Below, piece after piece: positions 24,466 through 29,923 of a DNA stretch of 64,000 nucleotides. This stretch comes from a virus. The stretch spans positions 40,627-104,626 of IMG/VR virus record IMGVR_UViG_3300021963_000057. The stretch is one strand, 5' to 3'. The translations under genes were made by a program, and so were the position numbers. Positions within the stretch are counted from its first letter, which is position 1. Each line of letters opens with the position of its first letter. The notes below the pieces were generated by a model, which was not told where the DNA came from, ran no database searches, and saw only the letters and a list, made by a program, of their open reading frames with translations.

Positions 24466-24540
24466 GGGGGTATAACTTAACGGCTAAAGTATCTGGCTTT
24501 TAACCAGGAAATCAGAGTTCGATTCTCTGTGCCCCTACCA
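24466..24540 (+). tRNA. tRNA-Lys (TTT)
   Basis: Anticodon loop CTTTTAA, acceptor GGGGGTA, encoded CCA. Confidence 0.93.
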
Positions 24541-24548
24541 AAAAATTT

Positions 24549-24634
24549 GGAGATGTAGGAAAATTGGTAACCCCAGTGGACTGTAAATCCGCCGCCCCTG
24601 TGCATTGTGTGTTCAAGTCACACCGTCTCCACCA
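24549..24634 (+). tRNA. tRNA-Tyr (GTA)
   Basis: Class II, anticodon loop CTGTAAA, acceptor GGAGATG/CGTCTCC, encoded CCA. Confidence 0.93.
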
Positions 24635-24639
24635 AATTT

Positions 24640-24714
24640 GGTCCTGTCATATAGTGGCTATTATACCGGCCTGTCTAGTCGGATATCGGGGTTCGATTCC
24701 CCGCAGGATCGCCA
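24640..24714 (+). tRNA. tRNA-Asp (GTC)
   Basis: Anticodon loop CTGTCTA, discriminator G, encoded CCA. Confidence 0.93.
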
Positions 24715-24787
24715 GAGCAAATGGCTAGGTACCTAGTCCAACGGTTGTAAGTGACGATGGGTGATATCGGAACTTTCAAGATTTTAT

Positions 24788-24862
24788 TCCACAGTAGCAC
24801 AGCGGTAGTGCAGTTGACTGTTAATCAATTGGTCGTAGGTTCGATCCCTGCCTGTGGAGCCA
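24788..24862 (+). tRNA. tRNA-Asn (GTT)
   Basis: Anticodon loop CTGTTAA, acceptor TCCACAG/CTGTGGA, encoded CCA. Confidence 0.93.
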
Positions 24863-24867
24863 TTTTT

Positions 24868-24930
24868 AGGATCGGTTCAGCAATAAACAAGCTAACTTTG
24901 GATGTCTAGCGACAAAAACGATCCTGTTGT
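24868..24930 (+). ncRNA. Structured element E4 (family A)
   Basis: Terminal stem AGGATCG (24868-24874) with CGATCCT (24919-24925), followed by GTTGT. CAGCAA lies just inside the 5' arm. The interior has a GCTAAC/GT(C)TAGC hairpin with seven-base loop TTTGGAT, which looks like an anticodon loop for Pro (UGG). The next gene is tRNA-Pro (TGG). No T arm. Confidence 0.55.
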
Positions 24931-24935
24931 ATTTT

Positions 24936-25009
24936 CTCGGTGTAGTGAAATGGTATCACCCGTGCTTTGGGAGCATGTAGCGCAAGTTCGATTCTTGCCA
25001 CCGAGACCA
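24936..25009 (+). tRNA. tRNA-Pro (TGG)
   Basis: Acceptor CTCGGTG/CACCGAG, anticodon loop TTTGGGA, encoded CCA. Confidence 0.92.
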
Positions 25010-25017
25010 GTATTTTT

Positions 25018-25092
25018 GGGCTGATGGTATAATTGGGAACACAGTGGCCTTGCAAGTCACAGTTGGGGGTTCGATTCCCCCTCGGTCCACCA
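25018..25092 (+). tRNA. tRNA-Ala (TGC)
   Basis: Anticodon loop CTTGCAA. The acceptor has the G3:U70 pair that specifies alanine. Encoded CCA. Confidence 0.94.
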
Positions 25093-25097
25093 AATTT

Positions 25098-25172
25098 GGT
25101 TCAGTAGCATAGTGGCAGTGCAGCATCTTCATACGGTGCCTTGTGTGAGTTCGATTCTCACCTGAACCACCA
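25098..25172 (+). tRNA. tRNA-Met (CAT), second copy
   Basis: Acceptor GGTTCAG/CTGAACC, anticodon loop TTCATAC, encoded CCA. It could be elongator Met, or Ile2 if the C is modified. Confidence 0.9.
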
Positions 25173-25178
25173 GATTAT

Positions 25179-25254
25179 GGGTCTTTAGCTCAGTGAACAG
25201 AGCTCTTGGCTACGAACCAAGAGGTCGGGGGTTTGAATCCCTCAAGACCCTCCA
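25179..25254 (+). tRNA. tRNA-Arg (ACG)
   Basis: Anticodon loop CTACGAA, acceptor GGGTCTT/AAGACCC, encoded CCA. The A34 would need host TadA to become inosine. Confidence 0.92.
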
Positions 25255-25260
25255 TGATTT

Positions 25261-25334
25261 TCCCGGATAGTTAAATGGCATAACAATCGGCTGATAACCG
25301 GTCATCGCAAGTTCGATTCTTGCTCTGGGAACCA
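25261..25334 (+). tRNA. tRNA-Ile (GAT)
   Basis: Anticodon loop CTGATAA, acceptor TCCCGGA/TCTGGGA, encoded CCA. Confidence 0.93.
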
Positions 25335-25339
25335 TTTTT

Positions 25340-25404
25340 AGGATAGTAACAGCAACTAAAATACTTCAAACTTGTAACTTGAAAAGTAAAATCTATCCTG
25401 TTGT
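25340..25404 (+). ncRNA. Structured element E5 (family A)
   Basis: Stem AGGATAG (25340-25346) with CTATCCT (25393-25399), then GTTGT. ACAGCAA lies inside the 5' arm. The inner hairpin ACTTCAA/TTG(A)AAGT carries a loop containing CTTGTAA, an anticodon-like sequence (UGU, Thr). Lies between tRNA-Ile and tRNA-Trp. Confidence 0.55.
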
Positions 25405-25409
25405 ATTAT

Positions 25410-25483
25410 ATCTCGATAGTGTAATGGCAGCATACCAGTCTCCAAAACTGTTGGTCGGGGTTCGAGTCCCTGTCGGGATGCCA
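25410..25483 (+). tRNA. tRNA-Trp (CCA)
   Basis: Anticodon loop CTCCAAA, acceptor ATCTCGA/TCGGGAT, discriminator G, encoded CCA. Confidence 0.92.
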
Positions 25484-25512
25484 GTGTTAGTAAAAAAAGA
25501 AAGGTGATTGAT

Positions 25513-26001
25513 ATGAAAAAGTTCGACATACAAGAAGTTAAGCAATTCCTTGCAAGTCAAGGACCAGATACGAAAGTATATTTGGGTGCTGACTCAGAAC
25601 GTATCCGTGTAAACGGTGTATGGTATGCAGACTATGCTTTGGCTGTCGTAGTTCATATTGATGGCCGCCATGGTTGTAAGATTTTTGGTTTCGTTCAACG
25701 TGAGTTGGACTATGACCACAAGAAAAGTAAACCTGCAATGCGGTTAATGACCGAAGTGTATAAGGTTTCAGAATTGTTCCAAGACTTGGCTGATGTATTA
25801 GAAGATTTCCATGTTGAAGTTCATTTGGACTTAAACAAAGATGACTTGTACGGAAGTTCATGTGTTGTACAACAAGCGATTGGTTATATCAAGGGTACAT
25901 GTAACATGACACCTATGGTTAAACCAGACGCACCAGCTGCAAGTTTCTGTGCTGACAGATTGAAAAGAATCTTGGCAGAACAAGAAGCTTTGCAGGTCTA
26001 A
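25513..26001 (+). CDS. RNase H-like fold protein (YkuK/DUF458-like)
   Basis: 162 residues. The first strand pair VYLGADSERI with conserved Asp, an HLDLNKDD segment and a C-terminal helix follow the pattern of the YkuK/DUF458 predicted RNase H-like nucleases found in bacteria and phages. ATG 25513 is preceded by AAGGTG. Lying inside a tRNA array, it may act on RNA, but that is inference from context. No membrane or signal segment. Confidence 0.7.
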   Translation: MKKFDIQEVKQFLASQGPDTKVYLGADSERIRVNGVWYADYALAVVVHIDGRHGCKIFGFVQRELDYDHKKSKPAMRLMTEVYKVSELFQDLADVLEDFHVEVHLDLNKDDLYGSSCVVQQAIGYIKGTCNMTPMVKPDAPAASFCADRLKRILAEQEALQV

Positions 26002-26049
26002 CAGACCCCCGTGAATAAACACGGTTAAAAATTCCAAAGTTTACTTTGG

Positions 26050-26124
26050 GGAGATATTAGTTTAGTGGCAAAACCACGGGTTGTGATTCCGTTATCATGA
26101 GTTCGATTCTCATATATCTCCCCA
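26050..26124 (+). tRNA. tRNA-His (GTG)
   Basis: G-1 paired with C73 (His identity), acceptor GAGATAT/ATATCTC, anticodon loop TTGTGAT, encoded CCA. Flanking sequence extends the acceptor helix by about 11 further pairs (TTTACTTTGGG with CCCAAAGTAAA). Confidence 0.93.
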
Positions 26125-26137
26125 AAGTAAATTTTAT

Positions 26138-26212
26138 GCCTCGTTAACTCAGCGGTAGAGTAACTCTTTTACACGGAGAAGGTCGGCAGTTCAATCCTGT
26201 CACGAGGTACCA
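26138..26212 (+). tRNA. tRNA-Val (TAC)
   Basis: Acceptor GCCTCGT/ACGAGGT, anticodon loop TTTACAC, encoded CCA. One mismatch at the outer end of the anticodon stem. Confidence 0.9.
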
Positions 26213-26215
26213 AGT

Positions 26216-26382
26216 TTTGTAAGTGTAGATGTTGAGAAAGTTTTTGTAGGCATACAAGAATGAGGATAGTGCTTTGCCGATGCCAAGTATCAACTATTAC
26301 TACGTACCTCTATACAGTCGGCCGCTTCAAAGAAAATACTGTTAAAATGGTGAGAAATAAGCGAGGTCTCATTACTTACAAA
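26216..26382 (+). ncRNA. Closed-stem region of unknown function
   Basis: 167 bases between tRNA-Val and tRNA-Phe closed by a perfect nine-base-pair stem (TTTGTAAGT 26216-26224 with ACTTACAAA 26374-26382). The interior has several inverted repeats (CAGT/ACTG, TGAG/CTCA, GATAGT/ACTAT). No open frame of note. Confidence 0.4.
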
Positions 26383-26390
26383 TTCATTAT

Positions 26391-26466
26391 GCTGCTTTAG
26401 CTGATGTGGTCATAGCAGGGGTCTGAAGAACCTCGGAAAGTAGTTCGATTCTACTAGGCAGCACCA
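26391..26466 (+). tRNA. tRNA-Phe (GAA)
   Basis: Acceptor GCTGCTT/AGGCAGC, anticodon loop CTGAAGA, encoded CCA. Confidence 0.92.
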
Positions 26467-26472
26467 AGTTTT

Positions 26473-26574
26473 AGGATAGGTTCAGCAAAAAATTCACATG
26501 CGAATGGTTCGCAATTTGCCTTTTAAGCAAACCTTGTGGGTTCAATTCCCACTGTAAAAAAACTATCCTGTTGT
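26473..26574 (+). ncRNA. Structured element E6 (family A) with tRNA-Lys-like interior
   Basis: Stem AGGATAG (26473-26479) with CTATCCT (26563-26569), then GTTGT; TTCAGCAA follows the 5' arm. Inside is a near-complete tRNA-like cloverleaf: short D-like arm (26499-26513), anticodon arm TTTGC-CTTTTAA-GCAAA (26515-26531, UUU), T arm GTGGG-TTCAATT-CCCAC (26536-26552) and an imperfect acceptor-like helix TTCACA/TGTAAA. There is no free CCA end, so it looks like a tRNA mimic. Confidence 0.65.
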
Positions 26575-26578
26575 ATAT

Positions 26579-26655
26579 ACCCAAGTGACGGAATTGGTAT
26601 ACGTACTTGTCTCAAACACAAGGTTATGTGGGCTCGAATCCCACCTTGGGTACCA
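26579..26655 (+). tRNA. tRNA-Leu (CAA) with short variable arm
   Basis: Acceptor ACCCAAG/CTTGGGT, Leu-like D arm (GACGGAATTGGTATACGT), anticodon loop CTCAAAC, encoded CCA. The variable region is only five bases, unlike normal class II tRNA-Leu. Confidence 0.87.
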
Positions 26656-26658
26656 TAT

Positions 26659-26733
26659 GGGTTGTAAGCTTAAGTGATGAAGCAACCGGCTCTTAACCGG
26701 AAGAACAGAGTTTGATTCTCTGACGACCCACCA
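26659..26733 (+). tRNA. tRNA-Lys (CTT)
   Basis: Anticodon loop CTCTTAA, acceptor GGGTTGT/ACGACCC, encoded CCA. Confidence 0.92.
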
Positions 26734-26738
26734 ATCAT

Positions 26739-26812
26739 GCTCTTATAGGTAAATGGCATACCACATCCATGGTAAGGATGTATTCTAAGTTCGATTCTTA
26801 GTAGGAGCACCA
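26739..26812 (+). tRNA. tRNA-Thr (GGT)
   Basis: Anticodon loop ATGGTAA, acceptor GCTCTTA/TAGGAGC, encoded CCA. Confidence 0.92.
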
Positions 26813-27009
26813 ACTTGTTTTAATGTTGTTAAGACAAACTCTTTTTCTTGTTGAATATATAATTCATCATCTATGAAAGATTTTTTCTCAGTAACATATG
26901 ATTCGATGAAATCAGATTCAATACAGTAATAAGCATGAGGCACATATTTTTGGTGTGCGAATAGTTTATAAAATATTTGTACTGTAGGTTTTTGTTCGTA
27001 AGGTATCAT
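26785..27009 (-). CDS. Possible minus-strand small protein inside the tRNA array
   Basis: 74-codon frame from ATG 27009 filling the 210-base gap between tRNA-Thr and tRNA-Leu (TAG) and ending antisense to tRNA-Thr. The predicted product has a natural composition (KLFAHQKYVPHAYYCIESDF...). AATAAATA, close to a late promoter octamer, lies just upstream on the minus strand. No family is recognised and the ribosome site is weak. Confidence 0.4.
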   Translation of the reverse strand: MIPYEQKPTVQIFYKLFAHQKYVPHAYYCIESDFIESYVTEKKSFIDDELYIQQEKEFVLTTLKQVGAPTKNRT

Positions 27010-27022
27010 ATGAGTATTTATT

Positions 27023-27099
27023 GCCCCGGTGACGGAATTGGTATACGTGTTGGTCTTAGAAGCCAAATTTTAGGAGTTCGAGTCTCCTCTGGGGCACCA
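27023..27099 (+). tRNA. tRNA-Leu (TAG) with short variable arm
   Basis: Acceptor GCCCCGG/CTGGGGC, Leu-type D arm identical to that of tRNA-Leu (CAA), anticodon loop CTTAGAA, encoded CCA. Variable region only about five bases. Confidence 0.87.
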
Positions 27100-27105
27100 A
27101 ACATT

Positions 27106-27180
27106 CCGGCGTTAGTATAATGGATAATACAGCGGTCTTCTACACCGTGAATGTGGGTTCGATTCCTGCACGCCGGACCA
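27106..27180 (+). tRNA. tRNA-Arg (TCT)
   Basis: Acceptor CCGGCGT/ACGCCGG, anticodon loop CTTCTAC, encoded CCA. Confidence 0.92.
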
Positions 27181-27198
27181 TTTTTTGAGGAGTTTAAT

Positions 27199-27774
27199 AT
27201 GCCATCAGTATTTCTTACAAGTGACACACACTTTGGTCACGCTGGTGTGTGTAGATTTCTCCGTGATGACGGTGTGACAAAGCTTAGGCCATGGGATAAT
27301 CCAGAAGAAATGGATGAAGAAATGGTGAAGCGTTGGAACGAAACAGTCGGGCCAAATGATAAAGTATATCATCTTGGTGATGTTGTTATCAACCGCAAAG
27401 CACTTAGCATTATGCATAGACTTAACGGTGATAAAGTTCTGATTCGTGGTAACCATGATATCTTCAAAGATGAGGATTATAGACAACACTTCCGTGAGCT
27501 ACGTGCTTATCATGTAATGAACGGAATGATTCTGTCTCATATTCCAATTCATACAGAAAGTCTTGGTCGTTTTGGTGTCAACATTCATGGACATCTTCAT
27601 GCTAACCGTGTGACTATGGGAAATGGATATAGAAGTGTAATCGACACCAGATACCATTGTGTTTGTGTTGAACAAACAGATTTCAGACCGATTCTTTTTG
27701 AGGATGTTATGAAACGAATCAAAGAAGAAGGTGGTGAGGTCGGTTTCCGTAATGGAAACGGACCTGCCATGTGA
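27199..27774 (+). CDS. Calcineurin-like metallophosphoesterase
   Basis: 191 residues with the full metal-site series: SDTHFGH (8-14), LGDVV, RGNHD and IHGHLH. Similar small phosphoesterases occur in many phages, and substrates range from nucleotides to RNA ends. ATG 27199 follows GAGGAG. The stop is directly followed by tRNA-Leu (TAA), so the gene is embedded in the tRNA transcript. A role in RNA end processing is possible but unproven. Confidence 0.88.
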   Translation: MPSVFLTSDTHFGHAGVCRFLRDDGVTKLRPWDNPEEMDEEMVKRWNETVGPNDKVYHLGDVVINRKALSIMHRLNGDKVLIRGNHDIFKDEDYRQHFRELRAYHVMNGMILSHIPIHTESLGRFGVNIHGHLHANRVTMGNGYRSVIDTRYHCVCVEQTDFRPILFEDVMKRIKEEGGEVGFRNGNGPAM

Positions 27775-27775
27775 T

Positions 27776-27859
27776 GCGAGTATGGGGGAATTGGTAGACC
27801 CAGCAGACTTAAAATCTGCCGCCTTGTGCGTACCGGTTCGACTCCGGTTACTCGTACCA
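27776..27859 (+). tRNA. tRNA-Leu (TAA)
   Basis: Normal class II tRNA-Leu with variable arm CGCCTTGTGCG, anticodon loop CTTAAAA, acceptor GCGAGTA/TACTCGT, encoded CCA. Confidence 0.93.
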
Positions 27860-27879
27860 AATATTTTTTAAAAATATGC

Positions 27880-27908
27880 TTGCCAAGAGATTGAAAAGCA
27901 TATATAAT
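27880..27908 (+). promoter_or_regulatory. Third tRNA-array promoter
   Basis: TTGCCA (27880-27885), 17-base spacer, TATAAT (27903-27908). Start of transcription falls a few bases before tRNA-Gly (GCC). Confidence 0.75.
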
Positions 27909-27919
27909 ACACACATGAT

Positions 27920-27994
27920 GCGGGCGTGGTGCTAGTGGTAACACGTAACCTTGCCAAGGTCAAGTTGCGGGTTCGATTCCCGCCGCCCGCTCCA
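27920..27994 (+). tRNA. tRNA-Gly (GCC)
   Basis: Acceptor GCGGGCG/CGCCCGC, anticodon loop TTGCCAA, discriminator T, encoded CCA. Confidence 0.94.
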
Positions 27995-28000
27995 ATTTTC

Positions 28001-28074
28001 GCCCTACTAGTATAATGGCATTACACTGGTTTTGTAATCCTGTGATGGCAGTTCGATTCTGTCGTGGGGCACCA
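28001..28074 (+). tRNA. tRNA-Thr (TGT)
   Basis: Acceptor GCCCTAC/GTGGGGC, anticodon loop TTTGTAA, encoded CCA. The anticodon stem has T-T mismatches. Confidence 0.87.
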
Positions 28075-28103
28075 AACATTGTGGTATATTTACAACATAC
28101 CGC

Positions 28104-28132
28104 TTGACTACAACAAATTTTTGTGTTATACT
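28104..28132 (+). promoter_or_regulatory. Promoter of the Ro-like unit
   Basis: TTGACT (28104-28109), 17-base spacer, TATACT (28127-28132). TACAAC lies exactly seven bases before the -35, as at the two boxA promoters. The spacer contains CTACAACAAATTTTT, the reverse complement of the last part of the boxA leaders. Confidence 0.75.
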
Positions 28133-28161
28133 ACACAGTATTGAAAGATTGAAAAGGTTTT

Positions 28162-28318
28162 AGGTTAGTTACAGCATTATTCATTAATACTGGACTGTTA
28201 GGTAACTATGGTAAATGCTGGAGGTTTCGACCTTTGAAGGTGTTTATTGAAATAGTCCTAACAAAGGTGAGTTTCGATTTTCTCACTGTAAACAAAAAGT
28301 AGAAAGCTAACCTGTTGT
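28162..28318 (+). ncRNA. Structured element E7 (family A), first RNA of the Ro-like unit
   Basis: Stem AGGTTAG (28162-28168) with CTAACCT (28307-28313), then GTTGT. ACAGCA follows the 5' arm. The interior is larger than in other copies: a CAGCATT/AATGCTG helix, a TGTTAGG/CCTAACA helix, and a T-arm-like hairpin GTGAG-TTTCGAT...-CTCAC. No reading frame. It is transcribed ahead of the DUF2828 protein. Confidence 0.6.
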
Positions 28319-28322
28319 TTTT

Positions 28323-28443
28323 AGAATACTCACAGCAAACAATTTTTCCGCTTATAACGGAGAGGTTACAGGTTCGAATCCTGTTTTACGCTTCATGCGT
28401 GAATAGCACAATTGGTAGTGCGCTAAAAAATGTATTCTGTTGT
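28323..28443 (+). ncRNA. Structured element E8 (family A) holding a permuted tRNA-Ile (TAT)
   Basis: Outer stem AGAATAC (28323-28329) with GTATTCT (28432-28438), then GTTGT. Inside, in this order: anticodon arm TTCCG-CTTATAA-CGGAG (28346-28362), variable AGGTT, T arm ACAGG-TTCGAAT-CCTGT (28368-28384), acceptor 3' strand TTTACGC (28385-28391), linker TTCAT, acceptor 5' strand GCGTGAA (28397-28403), TA and D arm GCAC-AATTGGTA-GTGC (28406-28421). All four helices are complete, but the 3' half precedes the 5' half. It is either a circularly permuted tRNA gene or a Y-RNA-like tRNA mimic. Confidence 0.8.
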
Positions 28444-28463
28444 TTTTTTATGAGGAGTAAGTT

Positions 28464-29891
28464 ATGTCAACTTTTGTAGATGCCGTTGTTAATCAAGATG
28501 CCCGTACCGCAAACGGTATGAAGGCTCGTAAGTCCACTGCTAATGCAGTTGTAGATTTGTTCTACAATGCAGGTGCTTCACGTGGTAAAAACATTGTGCC
28601 TGCTTTTGCAGCTGCAATGGCAGAAAACCGTGAACTCGCTTTGCGTGTTGCTGCTTGGTTGCGTGATGCTCGTGGTGGTGCCGGTGAACGTGAATCGTTC
28701 CGTACTATCTTGCGTTATTTGGAAAAGAATGACGTAGAAGCCGCAAAAGCATTGTTGACAAAGGTTCCTGAATTGGGCCGTTGGGACGACATTTTTGTAT
28801 TTGATTCTGACGTTATGAAGTCAGCAGCATTCACTATGTTGGGTGATGCGCTTCGTGCGAAGAATGGATTAGCTGCAAAGTGGACTCCTCGCCAAGGTAA
28901 ACTAGCGGCTGAAATCCGTCAGTTCTTTGGTATGTCCCCAAAGTTTTACCGTAAGTCTTTGGTTGAAATGACCAAAGTAGTTGAAACTCAAATGTGTGCG
29001 AAAGATTGGGATTCCATTAATTTCTCACACGTACCTTCCGTAGCGGCATCCCGTTACAAGAAGGCTTTTAATCGTAACACTCCAACTTATGCAGCTTATG
29101 TTGCTTCGTTGGTTAAGGGTGATAACCCTGAAGTTAAGGTTAATGCAGGTGCTGTGTTCCCATACGATGTGCTGAAAGGCCGTATCGGTGGTTACATTAA
29201 ATTCGACAAGACCGAATTGGACTTGGTGCAAAAACAATGGGAGGCTTTGCCTAACTTTGTTGGTGACGCAAACATTCTACCTTTGGTGGATGTTTCAGGT
29301 TCAATGACCTGCGCTGCAGGTGGTTATGGTTCCAAATCAGGTCTAACCTGTTTGGAAGTAGCAGTCTCTTTGGGACTATACTTGGCAGATAAGAATGAAG
29401 GCAAGTTCAAGGACACCTTCCTAACTTTCTCTGACAAACCAGAATTGTTGCACTTGAAAGGTAACATTAACCAAAAGATTGACCAAATGGTTAAATCTGA
29501 TTGGGGTATGTCTACTAACCTACACAAGGCGTTTGAAAGAATCCTTGATGTAGCAGTAAAAGGTGGCGTGCCACAAGAAGAAATGCCAGCGATGGTATTG
29601 ATTCTGTCAGACATGCAATTTAACGCTTGCGTTAGACATGATGACTCTGCTATGCAGATGATTGCACGTAAGTACAAAGAAGCAGGATATGATTTGCCAA
29701 AAGTTGTATTCTGGAACTTGAATGCCGCATACGGCAACGCTCCAGTAAAGTTCGATACTTCTGGTACTGCATTGGTATCTGGTTTCTCACCAGCAGTCGT
29801 AAAACCACTGTTGGCTGGTGACCTAGAAACCTTTACACCAGAATCTGTGATGCTTAAAACCATCATGGATGACCGTTACAAAGTATTGTGA
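28464..29891 (+). CDS. DUF2828 protein, TROVE-VWA (Ro60-like)
   Basis: 475 residues. Residues 20-240 carry the DUF2828 hallmarks: LRDARGGAGER (66-76), GRWDD (105-109), AKW at 138-140, a FYRKSL...VVETQMCAKDW stretch and VPSVAASRY. This helical-repeat region is related to the TROVE domain of Ro60, a ring-shaped RNA-binding protein. The C-terminal half is a von Willebrand A domain with the MIDAS motif DVSGS (276-280). In bacteria, Ro (Rsr) binds Y RNAs, some of which mimic tRNA. Here two structured RNAs, one with a whole tRNA fold, precede the gene on the same transcript. GAGGAG ribosome site; terminator follows. Confidence 0.82.
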   Translation: MSTFVDAVVNQDARTANGMKARKSTANAVVDLFYNAGASRGKNIVPAFAAAMAENRELALRVAAWLRDARGGAGERESFRTILRYLEKNDVEAAKALLTKVPELGRWDDIFVFDSDVMKSAAFTMLGDALRAKNGLAAKWTPRQGKLAAEIRQFFGMSPKFYRKSLVEMTKVVETQMCAKDWDSINFSHVPSVAASRYKKAFNRNTPTYAAYVASLVKGDNPEVKVNAGAVFPYDVLKGRIGGYIKFDKTELDLVQKQWEALPNFVGDANILPLVDVSGSMTCAAGGYGSKSGLTCLEVAVSLGLYLADKNEGKFKDTFLTFSDKPELLHLKGNINQKIDQMVKSDWGMSTNLHKAFERILDVAVKGGVPQEEMPAMVLILSDMQFNACVRHDDSAMQMIARKYKEAGYDLPKVVFWNLNAAYGNAPVKFDTSGTALVSGFSPAVVKPLLAGDLETFTPESVMLKTIMDDRYKVL

Positions 29892-29898
29892 TGGTATG

Positions 29899-29923
29899 GG
29901 GACTCGAAAGAGTCCTCATTTTA
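29899..29923 (+). terminator. Terminator of the Ro-like unit
   Basis: GGGGACTC-GAAA-GAGTCCTC hairpin followed by ATTTT, eight bases after the stop codon. Confidence 0.8.

Noticed and set aside
24715-24787. Gap between tRNA-Asp and tRNA-Asn with CTAGGTACCTAG and CGAT/ATCG inverted repeats, as a degenerate tRNA
   Set aside because: No acceptor, T arm or anticodon loop could be fitted; left unassigned.
27861-27877. AT-only palindrome ATATTTTT/AAAAATAT after tRNA-Leu (TAA) as a terminator
   Set aside because: Weak stem without GC and a promoter immediately follows; not enough to call a terminator.
28162-28443. The structured RNAs as a retron msr-msd or group I intron
   Set aside because: No reverse transcriptase nearby, no intron core helices or interrupted gene, and the interiors read as tRNA-like arms instead.
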